A stretch of DNA of 64,000 nucleotides from Cryobacterium sp. MP_M3 (GTDB lineage Bacteria > Actinomycetota > Actinomycetes > Actinomycetales > Microbacteriaceae). Position numbers and translations under genes: made by a program. The DNA lies in NCBI RefSeq assembly GCF_015752155.1, contig NZ_JADOVI010000012.1:40770-104769 (forward strand), read 5' to 3'. Of the stretch, positions 9,131 to 17,640 are shown piece after piece (the first letter of the stretch is position 1; the number at the start of each line of letters is the position of its first letter). The notes below the pieces were generated by a model, which was not told the DNA's origin, searched no databases, and saw only the letters and a program-made list of their open reading frames with translations.

Positions 9131-10468
9131 TCAGAGCATCTCCAGGTTCTTGTCGAGCTCGAACGGAGTCACCTGGGAGCGGTATTCCTTCCACTCCTGG
9201 CGTTTGTTGAGCAGCACGTAGTTGAAGACGTGCTCGCCGAGGGTTTCCGCGACCAGCTCGGATTCCTCCATGAACTGGATCGCGTGGTCGAGGCTCGCGG
9301 GAAGCTGGCGGTAACCGAGCGCCCGGCGCTCGGTGTCGCTGAGCCCCCACACGTTGTCCTCTGCCTCCGGCGGCAACTCGTAGCCTTCCTCGATCCCCTT
9401 GAGCCCTGCGGCCAGCATGAGCGAGTAGGCAAGGTACGGATTGGCGGCGGAGTCGATCGCACGGTACTCGATCCGGGAACTCTGGCCCTTGTTCGGCTTG
9501 TAGAGCGGCACCCGGATCAGGGCGGAGCGGTTGTTGTGTCCCCAGCAGACGAAGCTGGGCGCTTCGTCACCGCCCCAGAGCCGTTTGTAGGAGTTGACGA
9601 ACTGGTTCGTCACGGCCGTGATCTCCGGCGCGTGCTTGAGCAGGCCGGCGATGAACTGGCGGCCGGTCTTCGACAGCTGGTACTGGGCACCCGCCTCGTA
9701 GAACGCGTTGGTATCGCCCTCGAAGAGGGAAAGATGGGTGTGCATGCCGGAGCCGGGCTGGTCGGACATCGGTTTGGGCATGAAGGTCGCATACACGCCC
9801 TGCTCGATCGCCACCTCTTTGATCACGGTGCGGAAGGTCATGATGTTGTCCGCGGTGGTCAGGGCGTCCGCGTAGCGCAGGTCGATCTCGTTCTGGCCCG
9901 GGCCGGCCTCGTGGTGGCTGAATTCCACCGAGATGCCGAGGTCCTCGAGCATCCGCACCGATCGGCGCCGGAAGTCGTGCGCCGTGCCGCCGGGCACGTT
10001 GTCGAAGTAGCCGGCGGAGTCGACCGGGGTGGGTCCGTTCTTGCCGTACTTGGACGACTTGAGCAGGTAGAACTCGATTTCAGGATGCGTGTAGAACGTG
10101 AATCCGCGTTCGGCGGCCTTCGCCAGGGTGCGCTTGAGCACGTTGCGCGGGTCGGCGACGGCGGGCTGGCCGTCCGGGGTGGTGATGTCGCAGAACATCC
10201 GGGCCGTCGGGTCGACCTCCCCGCGCCAGGGCAGGATCTGGAAGGTGGTCGGGTCGGGGTGGGCCAGCACGTCGGCCTCGAAGGAGCGGGTGAGTCCTTC
10301 GATCGCGGACCCGTCGAATCCGAGCCCCTCCGCGAACGCTCCCTCGACCTCCGCCGGGGCGATGGCGACAGATTTCAGCGTGCCGACGACGTCGGTGAAC
10401 CACAGCCGAATGAACTTGATGCCCCGTTCCTCGATGGTCCGAAGAACGAAATCGCGCTGCTTGTCCAT
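9131..10468 (-). CDS. glnA2: Glutamine synthetase type I, GlnA2-like
   Basis: A second GSI of 445 residues, shorter than GlnA1 and corresponding to actinobacterial GlnA2. It has the core motifs DGSAIEG, KPMSDQPGSGMHTHLSL and NNRSALIRVP. Where GlnA1 carries the adenylylation loop this protein reads GYELPPEAEDNVW, so a tyrosine in a similar context is kept. Whether GlnE modifies it cannot be told. It is upstream of glnE on the same strand, the order also known from mycobacteria. The ATG follows an AAGGGG site. Some GlnA2 homologues are not the main assimilatory enzyme, so its substrate role is less certain than that of GlnA1. Confidence 0.93.
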   Translation of the reverse strand: MDKQRDFVLRTIEERGIKFIRLWFTDVVGTLKSVAIAPAEVEGAFAEGLGFDGSAIEGLTRSFEADVLAHPDPTTFQILPWRGEVDPTARMFCDITTPDGQPAVADPRNVLKRTLAKAAERGFTFYTHPEIEFYLLKSSKYGKNGPTPVDSAGYFDNVPGGTAHDFRRRSVRMLEDLGISVEFSHHEAGPGQNEIDLRYADALTTADNIMTFRTVIKEVAIEQGVYATFMPKPMSDQPGSGMHTHLSLFEGDTNAFYEAGAQYQLSKTGRQFIAGLLKHAPEITAVTNQFVNSYKRLWGGDEAPSFVCWGHNNRSALIRVPLYKPNKGQSSRIEYRAIDSAANPYLAYSLMLAAGLKGIEEGYELPPEAEDNVWGLSDTERRALGYRQLPASLDHAIQFMEESELVAETLGEHVFNYVLLNKRQEWKEYRSQVTPFELDKNLEML

Positions 10469-10557
10469 TCACGCCCCTTCTTGTTGCTCCCTAGGTTACT
10501 GGCTGGCGTCGCATCCGGGGTGAAACGGGCCGCCGACCGCGTGAATGCCGCTCTGAC

Positions 10558-10563
10558 TACACT
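10558..10563 (+). promoter_or_regulatory. -10 element of panB (leaderless start)
   Basis: TACACT lies 6 nt before the panB ATG at 10570. Confidence 0.5.
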
Positions 10564-10569
10564 TGAGGC

Positions 10570-11442
10570 ATGCCAGAGCCGACCTCGTCCGACGTGCCAG
10601 CAGCCGTCACCACGCAGAACCCGTTTGTCCCGGCGCCCGCCGGACCCAAACGGGTGCGAACCAGGCACTTCCACAACGCCAAGCAGCAGGGCATCCCGAT
10701 TACGGGCCTGACCAGCTACGACATGCTGACGGCGCAGATCTTCGACGCGGCAGGGATCGACTTCCTCCTGGTCGGCGACTCCGCAGGCAACAACGTGTTC
10801 GGCTACGAGACGACCCTCCCGGTCACGGTCGATGAACTCATCCCGCTCACCCGCGCCGTGGCCCGTGCCGTCACCCGTGCGCTCGTCGTCGCGGACATGC
10901 CGTTCGGCTCATACGAGACCGGTCAGACCGAGGCGCTGCACACGGCCGTCCGGTTCATGAAAGAGGCCCAGGCGCACGCCGTGAAGCTGGAAGGCGGCGT
11001 TCGCAGCTACAAGCAGATCAAACGCATCGTGTCCAGCGGCATCCCGGTGATGGGGCACGTCGGTTTCACCCCGCAGAGCGAGCACGGCCTGGGCGGACAC
11101 ATCATCCAGGGCCGTGGGGACGACGCCGAGCGCCTGATCGAGGACGCCCTGGCCGTGCAGGAGGCCGGAGCCTTCGCCGTGGTCCTCGAGATGGTCCCTG
11201 CGACGGTTGCCGCTCAGGTCACCGCGCGGCTCGAGATCCCGACCATCGGTGTCGGGGCCGGCCCCGACGTGGACGGCCAGCTGCTGGTCTGGACCGACTT
11301 CGCAGGGATGACCGACGGCCGGGTGCCGAGGTTCGTGCGCCAGTACGCGAACGTGCGCAGCGTGCTGACGGATGCGGTGCACCGGTTCAAGGACGACGTC
11401 CAGACCGGCGCATACCCGGGCCCTGAGCACAGCTACGAATAG
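10570..11442 (+). CDS. panB: 3-methyl-2-oxobutanoate hydroxymethyltransferase PanB
   Basis: It adds a hydroxymethyl group from 5,10-methylene-THF to 2-oxoisovalerate, giving ketopantoate for pantothenate and coenzyme A. The protein has 290 residues with an about 25-residue N-terminal extension. Motifs are LTSYDMLTAQIFDAAGIDFLLVGDSAGN (metal-binding Asp in GDS), VKLEGG, VMGHVGFTPQS and the catalytic glutamate region VVLEMVP, then IPTIGVGAGPDVDGQLLVWTD. It stands alone and is divergent from glnA2. panC and panD are not in the window. Confidence 0.97.
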   Translation: MPEPTSSDVPAAVTTQNPFVPAPAGPKRVRTRHFHNAKQQGIPITGLTSYDMLTAQIFDAAGIDFLLVGDSAGNNVFGYETTLPVTVDELIPLTRAVARAVTRALVVADMPFGSYETGQTEALHTAVRFMKEAQAHAVKLEGGVRSYKQIKRIVSSGIPVMGHVGFTPQSEHGLGGHIIQGRGDDAERLIEDALAVQEAGAFAVVLEMVPATVAAQVTARLEIPTIGVGAGPDVDGQLLVWTDFAGMTDGRVPRFVRQYANVRSVLTDAVHRFKDDVQTGAYPGPEHSYE

Positions 11443-11445
11443 GCG

Positions 11446-11634
11446 TCAGCGCCCTTCAGCCGCATCGTCGGCGGCCCACTTGGCGCTGTTCGCGCGGAGC
11501 TTCTCCAGCGCGTGCGACGCCTCCTCCCGGGTCGCGAACGGGCCGACCCGGTCGACGGACGGGGACTCGAAACCCTGTTCGACCGCGCCGGTGCGCATGT
11601 TGTACCAGAACTGTTCTCGCTCATCTTCGGACAT
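11446..11634 (-). CDS. Small conserved actinobacterial protein
   Basis: A 62-residue acidic protein beginning [16 protein letters not shown], with the pattern FWYN-x-RTG-x-VE-x-G...[17 protein letters not shown]. Related short proteins occur across actinobacteria and are sometimes labelled SPOR-like. The function is unknown. The start at 11634 has an AGGAT site and gives a sensible N-terminus, although the frame stays open upstream to 11715. It is convergent with panB (3-bp gap) and divergent from map, with only 12 bp between the two start codons. Confidence 0.7.
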   Translation of the reverse strand: MSEDEREQFWYNMRTGAVEQGFESPSVDRVGPFATREEASHALEKLRANSAKWAADDAAEGR

Positions 11635-11639
11635 AAGCT
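11634..11639 (+). promoter_or_regulatory. Possible -10 element of map
   Basis: TAAGCT lies 7 nt before the map ATG. It overlaps the start codon of the divergent small gene, so the two genes would interfere if transcribed together. Confidence 0.3.
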
Positions 11640-11646
11640 TGATCCT

Positions 11647-12513
11647 ATGCCTAAGGATTCCATCGGTCACCTGCTCCCCGGAACGGTGTCCCCGACCCGT
11701 CCCGTTCCCCGCCACATCACCCGCCCGGAATACGTCGGAAAGGAGTCACCGGCCCGGTTCACCGGGTCGGACGTCTACTCCGCGGAGAAGATCGAACTGA
11801 TCCGCGAGTCCGGCCGGATCGCGGCCCGCGCGATTGAAGCGGTCGGCCAGGCGATCCGCCCCGGCGTCACGACCGAACAGCTCGACGCGGTCGGCCACGA
11901 CTTCCTGGTCGCCAACGACGCCTACCCGTCGACGCTCGGCTACCGCGGGTACCCGAAGTCGTTGTGCAGCTCGGTGAACGAGGTGATCTGCCATGGCATC
12001 CCCGACACGACCGTGCTGGAGGAGGGCGACCTCGTCAACATCGACATCACCGCCTTCAAGAACGGCGTGCACGGGGACACGAACGTCACGTTCCTCGTCG
12101 GCCAGGCCAGCGAAGAGGTCACTCTGCTCGTCGAACGCACACGCGAGGCCCTCGCGCGCGGCATCAAAGCCGTCGCCCCCGGCCGGCAGGTCAATGTGAT
12201 CGGCCGCACCATCGAGTCCTATGCCAGGCGCTTCAATTACGGCGTCGTCCGCGATTTCACGGGACACGGCGTCGGCGAGGCCTTCCACTCCGGGTTGATC
12301 ATCCCGCACTACGACTCCGCGCCCGTCTATGACACCGTGATGGAGGTCGGCATGATCTTCACGATCGAGCCGATGCTCACCCTGGGTTCGCCCGACTGGG
12401 ACATGTGGGCCGACGACTGGACCGTCACCACCAAGGACAAGAGCATCACCGCCCAATTCGAGCACACCCTCGTCGTCACCGAGACCGGTGCCGAGATCCT
12501 GACGCTTCCCTAA
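11647..12513 (+). CDS. map: Methionine aminopeptidase type I
   Basis: It removes the initiator methionine from nascent proteins. The 288-residue form from ATG 11647 has the N-terminal extension common in one of the two actinobacterial MetAPs. The five metal ligands are visible: Asp in NIDITAF, Asp in HGDTNVTF, His in GHGVGEAFH, Glu in FTIEPML and Glu in AQFEHTLV. The frame is open further upstream to 11512, but that segment overlaps the divergent small gene and looks non-coding. The start has no ribosome-binding site. Confidence 0.96.
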   Translation: MPKDSIGHLLPGTVSPTRPVPRHITRPEYVGKESPARFTGSDVYSAEKIELIRESGRIAARAIEAVGQAIRPGVTTEQLDAVGHDFLVANDAYPSTLGYRGYPKSLCSSVNEVICHGIPDTTVLEEGDLVNIDITAFKNGVHGDTNVTFLVGQASEEVTLLVERTREALARGIKAVAPGRQVNVIGRTIESYARRFNYGVVRDFTGHGVGEAFHSGLIIPHYDSAPVYDTVMEVGMIFTIEPMLTLGSPDWDMWADDWTVTTKDKSITAQFEHTLVVTETGAEILTLP

Positions 12514-12517
12514 CCGG

Positions 12518-12523
12518 TAGGTT
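12518..12523 (+). promoter_or_regulatory. -10 element of ppgK (leaderless start)
   Basis: TAGGTT lies 6 nt before the ppgK ATG, inside the 16-nt gap after map. Confidence 0.4.
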
Positions 12524-12529
12524 CTAACC

Positions 12530-13294
12530 ATGAGTTCAACCACGGCAATCGGCATCGACATCGGCGGCACCGGAATCAAGGGCGCGGTGGTCGACCTGTC
12601 GACCGGCACGCTCCTCTCCGAGCGGGTGAAGCTGCCCACGCCGAAGGGCGGTCGTCCGGCCGACATCGTCGACACGGTGAAGGACCTTCTGAAGACCGTG
12701 TCCGACAAGGCGGCGGCCCCCGACCTCCCCGTCGGGATCTGCTTCCCGGCGATCGTCAAGAACGGCCACACCATGTCGGCGGCGAACGTCTCCGACAAAT
12801 GGATCGGCCTTGCCGCGGAGAAGCTGTTCGAGAAGGGGCTCGGCCACCCCATCCACTTCGTCAACGACGCGGATGCCGCCGGTTACGCCGAGTCGCAATT
12901 CGGCGCCGCCAAGGGTGTCCCCGGGGTCGTCATCCTGACCACGCTCGGGACGGGCATCGGAACAGCCCTGCTCAACGACGGCATCCTGGTACCGAACACG
13001 GAGCTCGGCCACCTCCAGATCGACGGCGTCGACTACGAGACCAGGGCGGCGTACTCCGCGAAGGAACGGGAAGACCTGAGTTGGGAGAAGTGGGCCGGTC
13101 GCCTGCAGAAGTACTATTCGACCCTCGAGGCTCTCTTCTCCCCCGACCTCTTCATCGTCGGCGGCGGCGTGTCCAAGCACCACCACCAGTTCCTGCCGCT
13201 GTTGAACCTGAAGACACCGATCATCCCCGCGGTCCACCGGAACAATGCCGGCATCCTCGGCGCCGCCGCGCTCGCCGTCAAGAACCGCGCCTGA
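12530..13294 (+). CDS. ppgK: Polyphosphate glucokinase
   Basis: It phosphorylates glucose to glucose 6-phosphate with polyphosphate (and usually ATP) as donor, feeding glycolysis. The 254-residue ROK-fold protein has the phosphate-1 loop GIDIGGTGIKGAVVD, the FVNDADAAGYAE catalytic Asp motif, TLGTGIGTAL and the C-terminal FIVGGGVSKHHHQFLP. The KxxEDLSWEKWA region is typical of polyphosphate-dependent enzymes of actinobacteria. It follows map by 16 nt and may also have its own promoter. Confidence 0.95.
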   Translation: MSSTTAIGIDIGGTGIKGAVVDLSTGTLLSERVKLPTPKGGRPADIVDTVKDLLKTVSDKAAAPDLPVGICFPAIVKNGHTMSAANVSDKWIGLAAEKLFEKGLGHPIHFVNDADAAGYAESQFGAAKGVPGVVILTTLGTGIGTALLNDGILVPNTELGHLQIDGVDYETRAAYSAKEREDLSWEKWAGRLQKYYSTLEALFSPDLFIVGGGVSKHHHQFLPLLNLKTPIIPAVHRNNAGILGAAALAVKNRA

Positions 13295-13322
13295 CCGCCC
13301 GCGAGCCATCTGCCGGGCGCGC

Positions 13323-13823
13323 TCAGATCGCCGGTGAGGCCACCGGCGGGAACGGGGGCGGTCCGAGAATCTCGATCGCCCCGGTGGCACTGGCGGCCGC
13401 GCGCACCCGTTCGAAGTCGAGCGGAGGTTCGGCGTCTTCGCCTCCGTCGGGCTCGCTGGCCATCCGGTAGAAGGCCTCCCCCGTCGCAGGATTCTGCAGA
13501 CACAGCATCCGTGCCCGGGGCGAGGTCACCATGAACGCGTGCGGGATACCGCGGGGAATGATCGCGATGCCCCCGGCGTGCAGGCTCTGTTGTTCGCCGT
13601 CGAGGTCGAGCAGGATCTCACCTTCGAGCATATAGAACGTCTCGTCCGCATCCGGATGCCGATGCAGCGGCGTGACCTTGCCTGCATCGAGAGCGTCCTC
13701 AAAAATCAGGAAGGCGCCTCCGGTCTCGGCGCCGGTGGCCACCCAGGTGTGCAGGCCACCGCCGCAGAACCAGCGCCGTTCGCCTGCGTCGGTGTCACGA
13801 ACTGTGGCCGTGAGTGTCGTCAT
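13323..13823 (-). CDS. Cupin domain protein
   Basis: A 166-residue single cupin from the ATG preceded by GAGGG (the frame is open to 13847). Cupin motif 1 reads PLHRHPDADETFYMLEGE with two His and a Glu as metal ligands. Motif 2 reads IPRGIPHAFMV. Such quercetinase-like cupins are often dioxygenases or metabolite-binding proteins, and the substrate is not predictable. It is divergent from a TetR-family regulator across a short gap containing an inverted repeat, so it is a likely target of that regulator. Confidence 0.85.
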   Translation of the reverse strand: MTTLTATVRDTDAGERRWFCGGGLHTWVATGAETGGAFLIFEDALDAGKVTPLHRHPDADETFYMLEGEILLDLDGEQQSLHAGGIAIIPRGIPHAFMVTSPRARMLCLQNPATGEAFYRMASEPDGGEDAEPPLDFERVRAAASATGAIEILGPPPFPPVASPAI

Positions 13824-13847
13824 GGTCGCCCTCATTCCCTCGTTCAT

Positions 13848-13880
13848 GGTACTTGAGTCCCACGACGAGACTAGGGTACC
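13848..13880. promoter_or_regulatory. Inverted repeat, candidate TetR operator
   Basis: The arms GGTACTTGAGTC (13848-13859) and GACTAGGGTACC (13869-13880) are complementary at 9 of 12 positions around a 9-nt spacer. They fill the gap between the divergent cupin and TetR genes. The right arm contains TAGGGT, a possible -10 box, so binding there would block tetR transcription. Confidence 0.5.
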
Positions 13881-13883
13881 GTA

Positions 13884-14486
13884 TTGTTCATGTCAATGCC
13901 TTACGAGCGGACGGGACGCACCCGGCAAAAGGTCCGCACCCGGGACGAACTTGTCTCGGCCGCGCGCGGGCTCATCGGGCGGGGCAATTCCGCTCCCACC
14001 GTCGAAGACGCCGCCGCCGCCGCCTCCGTGTCGCGAACGACCGCCTACCGGTACTTCCCCAACCAGACGGCGCTCCTCGTCGCCGCGCATCCCGAAACCG
14101 AGCTGTCGTCCCTGCTGCCGCCAGGCATCGGCGATGATCCGGAGGCGAGACTCCTGGCTGCCGTCGATGCATTCACCCGCCTGATCCTGGAAACGGAACA
14201 GCAACAGCGCACCATGTTGAGGCTCTCCCTCGAGCCGGACGCCGGCTCACGCGAGCTGCCCCTCCGGAAGGGGCGCGCGATCGCCTGGTTCGAGGACGCC
14301 CTGTCCCCCCTCGTTCCTCGTCTGTCTGAGACCGTGGTGCACCGCCTCGCCGTCGCCGTGCGCAGCACAGTGGGCATCGAGTCGCTGGTCTGGCTGACCG
14401 ACGTCGCCTGCCTCAGCCGCGAGGAGGCGGCGGTCCTCATGCGAGGTTCGGCGCGGGCACTGCTGGCCCAGGCGATGGCGGGATGA
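13884..14486 (+). CDS. TetR/AcrR family transcriptional regulator
   Basis: A protein of up to 200 residues. The helix-turn-helix lies at about 38-65 (TVEDAAAAASVSRTTAYRYFPNQTALLVAA), and the C-terminal ligand domain is helical. The start is uncertain: TTG 13884 sits 6 nt after TAGGGT, while ATG codons at 13890 and 13896 are in frame and none has a ribosome-binding site. It probably controls itself and the divergent cupin gene through the inverted repeat between them. The inducer is unknown. Confidence 0.85.
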   Translation: MFMSMPYERTGRTRQKVRTRDELVSAARGLIGRGNSAPTVEDAAAAASVSRTTAYRYFPNQTALLVAAHPETELSSLLPPGIGDDPEARLLAAVDAFTRLILETEQQQRTMLRLSLEPDAGSRELPLRKGRAIAWFEDALSPLVPRLSETVVHRLAVAVRSTVGIESLVWLTDVACLSREEAAVLMRGSARALLAQAMAG

Positions 14487-14620
14487 GCCGCCTCGACGAT
14501 TCGGGGTTCCCGTCACCCGTCAAACGCCCGGAGACTCGAAACAAAAGCATTGCTGCGGCGGTGATGCGGCGCTCGGGAACTCCCGTGCAGGCTCTCCGCC
14601 CTGACAAGAGGTGGGAGTGG

Positions 14621-15001
14621 GGAATGGGCCGGCTGATACGCCGGGTTCTGTCCCGGTGCGCGAAGCACCATGGACGGCCATCTATCTGGGGACTACGTTG
14701 CCGCAGCCCTCTAGCGGTCTACCCGGAAACTCGGCGAGCCGCCTTAACGTTTCCTGTCTGACCTTGCTCCGGACGAGGTTTACCAAGCCGACCAGGTCAC
14801 CCTGGCCTCTGGTGGTCTCTTACACCACCGTTTCACCCTTACCTCCGGCCGAAGCCGGTGGCGGTCTACTTTCTGTGGCACTGTCTCGCGGGTTGCCCCG
14901 GGTGGGTGTTACCCACCGCCCTGCTCTGTGGAGCCCGGACGTTCCTCGCCATCCGATGCCCTGCGGCACCGGATGTCGCGACCGTCTTGCCGACCCATTC
15001 C
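14621..15001 (-). ncRNA. rnpB: RNase P RNA (bacterial type A)
   Basis: This is the catalytic RNA that matures tRNA 5' ends. On the minus strand the 5' end region GGAATGGGTCGGC pairs with the 3' end GCCGGCCCATTCC to form helix P1. The universal cores are present: GAGGAACGTCCGGGCTCC followed by ACAGAGCAGGG near the 5' side, ACAGAAAGTAGACC in the middle and ACAGAACCCGGCGTATCAG at the 3' end. The length is about 380 nt. The ends are set by the P1 pairing and may be off by a few bases. It lies 31 nt downstream of the zinc-ribbon gene on the same strand. Confidence 0.95.
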
Positions 15002-15009
15002 GAGAGTCA

Positions 15010-15015
15010 AGCCTA
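15010..15015 (-). promoter_or_regulatory. Possible -10 element of rnpB
   Basis: TAGGCT on the minus strand lies 8 nt before the inferred RNA 5' end, in the gap between the zinc-ribbon gene and rnpB. Confidence 0.35.
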
Positions 15016-15032
15016 CAGGGGCGGACGGTGAC

Positions 15033-15770
15033 TCAGATCCCGGACTCCTCCGTGCGCACGAGGATCGCGCCGCAGTCGGGGCAGAACAGCACCTCGTCGG
15101 CCGGCGAGGACCGGACGGCGTCCAGGTCGCTGCCGGTCAGGGTCATCGTGCAACCGCTGCAGGTGCGGGCGCGCAGCAGGGCCGCCGCGTTCCCTCGCCC
15201 CGACACGAACCGCTTCTCGTAGAGCGCGGCCAGGTCGTCGGTGATGCTGCCGGCGATGGCGGCACGGTCCCGGCGCAACTCGCCGAGCTGACGGTTCAGG
15301 TCGGCGAGGTTCAGGTCGCGCGCCTGCTCGGCTTCGGCAACCCGGGCGGCGATCGCATCACGTTCAGCCTCCACCACGGCGACGGCGGCCTCCGCTTCCT
15401 CAAGCCGTTCCATGACGGCGATCTCGATCTCCTCGAGCGCCAGGAGTCGTTTGCGGAGTGCGGCGAGCTCGGTCTCCAGCGCCTGCACGTCCTTTACCGA
15501 GGAGGTGTGCTTCACCCGGTCGGAATCCCGCGCGATCCGCTTCTCGACCACGTCGACATCCGACTCGATCCGGCGCAGTTCGGTTCGGATGTCCTCCACG
15601 GCGCCGCTGCGGGTACCGAGGGTCATTCGCGTCTTGTCTGCGGTGACGGCGAGTTCCTTGAGCTCGGCGTGCTGTGGGAGCGCCTTCGTCTGGTGCTCGA
15701 CCTGCTGCAGCCTGATGTCGAGGGCCTGAAGCCGGAGAAGCTCCTTCTGTTCTGCTGGAGATGCCTTCAC
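15033..15770 (-). CDS. Zinc-ribbon coiled-coil hairpin protein
   Basis: A 245-residue protein starting at GTG. Residues about 5-175 form a long coiled coil rich in Leu, Glu and Arg (for example ALETELAALRKRLLALEEIEIAVMERLEEAEAAV). The C-terminal C4 zinc ribbon is CSGCTMTL...CPDCGAIL. This arrangement is the widespread CT398-like family (zf-RING_7), implicated in some bacteria in transcription or secretion but without a settled function. It sits between a Nif3-like gene and rnpB, a common actinobacterial order, and is probably cotranscribed with the Nif3-like gene. Confidence 0.85.
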   Translation of the reverse strand: MKASPAEQKELLRLQALDIRLQQVEHQTKALPQHAELKELAVTADKTRMTLGTRSGAVEDIRTELRRIESDVDVVEKRIARDSDRVKHTSSVKDVQALETELAALRKRLLALEEIEIAVMERLEEAEAAVAVVEAERDAIAARVAEAEQARDLNLADLNRQLGELRRDRAAIAGSITDDLAALYEKRFVSGRGNAAALLRARTCSGCTMTLTGSDLDAVRSSPADEVLFCPDCGAILVRTEESGI

Positions 15771-15840
15771 TTGTGTCCTGACCTTCGGGGTATTGGGCTT
15801 GCGGTATTGAATTGGAACGGAATGGTGAGTTCTGGGCAGG

Positions 15841-16662
15841 TTACTGCACGATGACGAAGTCCCACGGATCGGTGCGCAGGTCGCTGACGGTCACGCGAAC
15901 TCCGGGCAGGGCCGCTCGGAGGGCATCGGCCGCGGTGTCCAGCCACAGCCATTCGCTGGCCCAGTGTGACACGTCCATCAGCGCCGGCGTGTTTCCGTTG
16001 AGGCGGGCCTGTTCGCGAGCCTCGGACGCCGGGTGGTGCCGCAGGTCAGCGGTGATGTAGACGTCGCTTCCGACCACGCCCGGTGTCCCGAGGAGCGAGT
16101 CCCCGGCACCGCCGCACACGGACACGGATTCCACCATGCTGCCGTAGTCCCCGGACACCCGTACTCCGGAGGCGGTGGCGGGCAGCAGATCTGCGACGCG
16201 GCGAGCCAGCCCGCCCAGGGTGGTCGGGTGATCCAGCCGTCCCACCCGTCCGATGCCCGTTCCGGGCGTGGACCCTTCGGTGATCGGCCGGCTGTCGACG
16301 AGGCCGAGGCGACGGGCCAGGATGTCCGAAACGCCGTCGGCGACGACGTCCGCGTTGGTGTGCGCGGCGAGCAGAGCACAATCCGCCCGGATCAGACGGC
16401 TGAGGAGTGCGCCCTTATACCGGTCGGCGGCAACGGACGTGACGCCGCGGAGGAGCAACGGGTGGTGCACCAGCAGCAGGTCGGCGCCGGTTTCGATGGC
16501 CTCGTCGACGGTGATCGCCACGGCGTCGACCGCGAGGTGAATGGCGTCGATGCCGCGCGCGGGGTCACCGCTGGCCAGGCCGGGCGCGTCCCAGCCTTCT
16601 GCCCCGGCCAGCGGCCACAATTCGTGGACGGTGCGGGTGACTGCGGCGAGCGAGAATGACAC
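15841..16662 (-). CDS. Nif3-like dinuclear metal-centre protein
   Basis: A 273-residue member of the Nif3/YbgI family, which forms toroidal hexamers with a two-metal site. Motifs are HHPLL (metal-binding HH), AAHTNADVV and, near the end, DVSHWASEWLWLD with the last metal ligands. Members have been proposed as GTP cyclohydrolase I type 2-like or metal chaperones, and the activity here is uncertain. It is upstream of the zinc-ribbon gene on the same strand. Confidence 0.9.
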   Translation of the reverse strand: MSFSLAAVTRTVHELWPLAGAEGWDAPGLASGDPARGIDAIHLAVDAVAITVDEAIETGADLLLVHHPLLLRGVTSVAADRYKGALLSRLIRADCALLAAHTNADVVADGVSDILARRLGLVDSRPITEGSTPGTGIGRVGRLDHPTTLGGLARRVADLLPATASGVRVSGDYGSMVESVSVCGGAGDSLLGTPGVVGSDVYITADLRHHPASEAREQARLNGNTPALMDVSHWASEWLWLDTAADALRAALPGVRVTVSDLRTDPWDFVIVQ

Positions 16663-16742
16663 GTCGCCAGCCTACCGTCGGCCGAGGTCAGCCACCTTCC
16701 GGCCGAGCCGCTCGATGCGCGGCCGGGCGGGAGGTCCGCGCC

Positions 16743-17078
16743 TCAACGCGGCGGCCACCAGCGGCGAAGCCCCCGGCGCACCGCGCCCTGGATCACGTTC
16801 TCCTCCGGTTCAACCCGTGCACTGGCTCGCGGCGGCGGCACCCCGACCGTCACATCGTCGGCGTCGTCCGGCAGGTCCTCGTCCACGCCGGCCGGGAGCA
16901 CCGGATGCGAGCCCGTCGCGGGCGGTCCGGCAGCCGAGGTCTCCCCCGGTGCACCGGTGACACCACCGTCGGCGCCCCGGGCAGGGCCGAGCAGCTCAGG
17001 ACCGGCCGACTCCGGGCTTGCTGAGTCACGGCCGGGAGGTGCAACGGGATCCTGCCCCGTCGAGGCGAACTCGGGCAT
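16743..17078 (-). CDS. Low-complexity acidic hypothetical protein
   Basis: A 111-residue frame rich in Pro, Gly, Ala and Asp, ending with a basic aromatic tail (VRRGLRRWWPP). I do not recognise it. Support comes from position: a clean -10 box (TACAAT) lies 6 nt before the ATG, as for other leaderless genes here, and it precedes the Nif3-like gene on the same strand. It is probably disordered, perhaps with a membrane-interacting C-terminus. Compositional bias means it could be spurious. Confidence 0.5.
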   Translation of the reverse strand: MPEFASTGQDPVAPPGRDSASPESAGPELLGPARGADGGVTGAPGETSAAGPPATGSHPVLPAGVDEDLPDDADDVTVGVPPPRASARVEPEENVIQGAVRRGLRRWWPPR

Positions 17079-17084
17079 GGCCGC

Positions 17085-17090
17085 ATTGTA
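17085..17090 (-). promoter_or_regulatory. -10 element TACAAT
   Basis: On the minus strand TACAAT ends 6 nt before the ATG at 17078. It matches the -10 consensus at five of six positions. Confidence 0.5.
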
Positions 17091-17136
17091 TCGAAGAATG
17101 CTCAGATTTACTCAGGGAGCTCACCAGCCGAGGAAC

Positions 17137-17640
17137 TCACCAGCCGAGCGTGCCGGGCGCTCCTTTGAACGGACCGACCACCCGGGAGGTGATCCAGCCA
17201 CCGTAGAAGTCACCGGGTTGCGCCCGCACGACTTCACCGTCCACCGTGCACGAGTCCATCCGGCCCGGGTAGACGGCCACCCGGGCGGCGAGTTCCTCAT
17301 AGCCGCTCCACGGCGACGGGTAGGTCCAGGCCGCGGCCTCCTCGCGCCGGCCGGGCGCGATCAGGGTCAGGTAGGCAGCCTGGCCCTTGTACTCGCAGAT
17401 CGACCGCCCGGCGGCGGGCACGAGGCTGCCCGGGCGGAACGCCGTGCGCGGCAGGTAATAGACCGGTGGGTGACTGGTTTCGAGAACCCGCACAGCGTCG
17501 GACGTGTCCGCGACGACGGTGCCGCCCAGCAGGACCACGACGCGCTCGGAGCTCCGCTCGATGCGGGGCGGCCGCGGGTAGTCCCAGACCGATTCCTGCC
17601 CCGGGCCGGGAACAACCGGCACCATGCGCTGTGGTTTCAT
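17137..17640 (-). CDS. DUF427 family protein
   Basis: A 167-residue protein with the DUF427 core: VVVLLGGTVVADTSDAVRVLETSHPPVYYLP, then CEYKGQAAYLTL and the C-terminal FYGGWITSRVVGPFKG. The fold is a small beta-sandwich and the biochemical role is unknown. The start codon overlaps the stop of the response-regulator gene, placing it third in a kinase-regulator-DUF427 operon. A 13-bp repeat (CTCACCAGCCGAG) occurs twice around its stop. Confidence 0.85.
   Translation of the reverse strand: MKPQRMVPVVPGPGQESVWDYPRPPRIERSSERVVVLLGGTVVADTSDAVRVLETSHPPVYYLPRTAFRPGSLVPAAGRSICEYKGQAAYLTLIAPGRREEAAAWTYPSPWSGYEELAARVAVYPGRMDSCTVDGEVVRAQPGDFYGGWITSRVVGPFKGAPGTLGW

Noticed and set aside
17115..17150. Duplicated CTCACCAGCCGAG as part of a CRISPR or attachment site
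   Set aside because: There are only two copies in a 30-bp stretch at a gene end, with no spacer regularity, integrase or tRNA. It is a simple local duplication.
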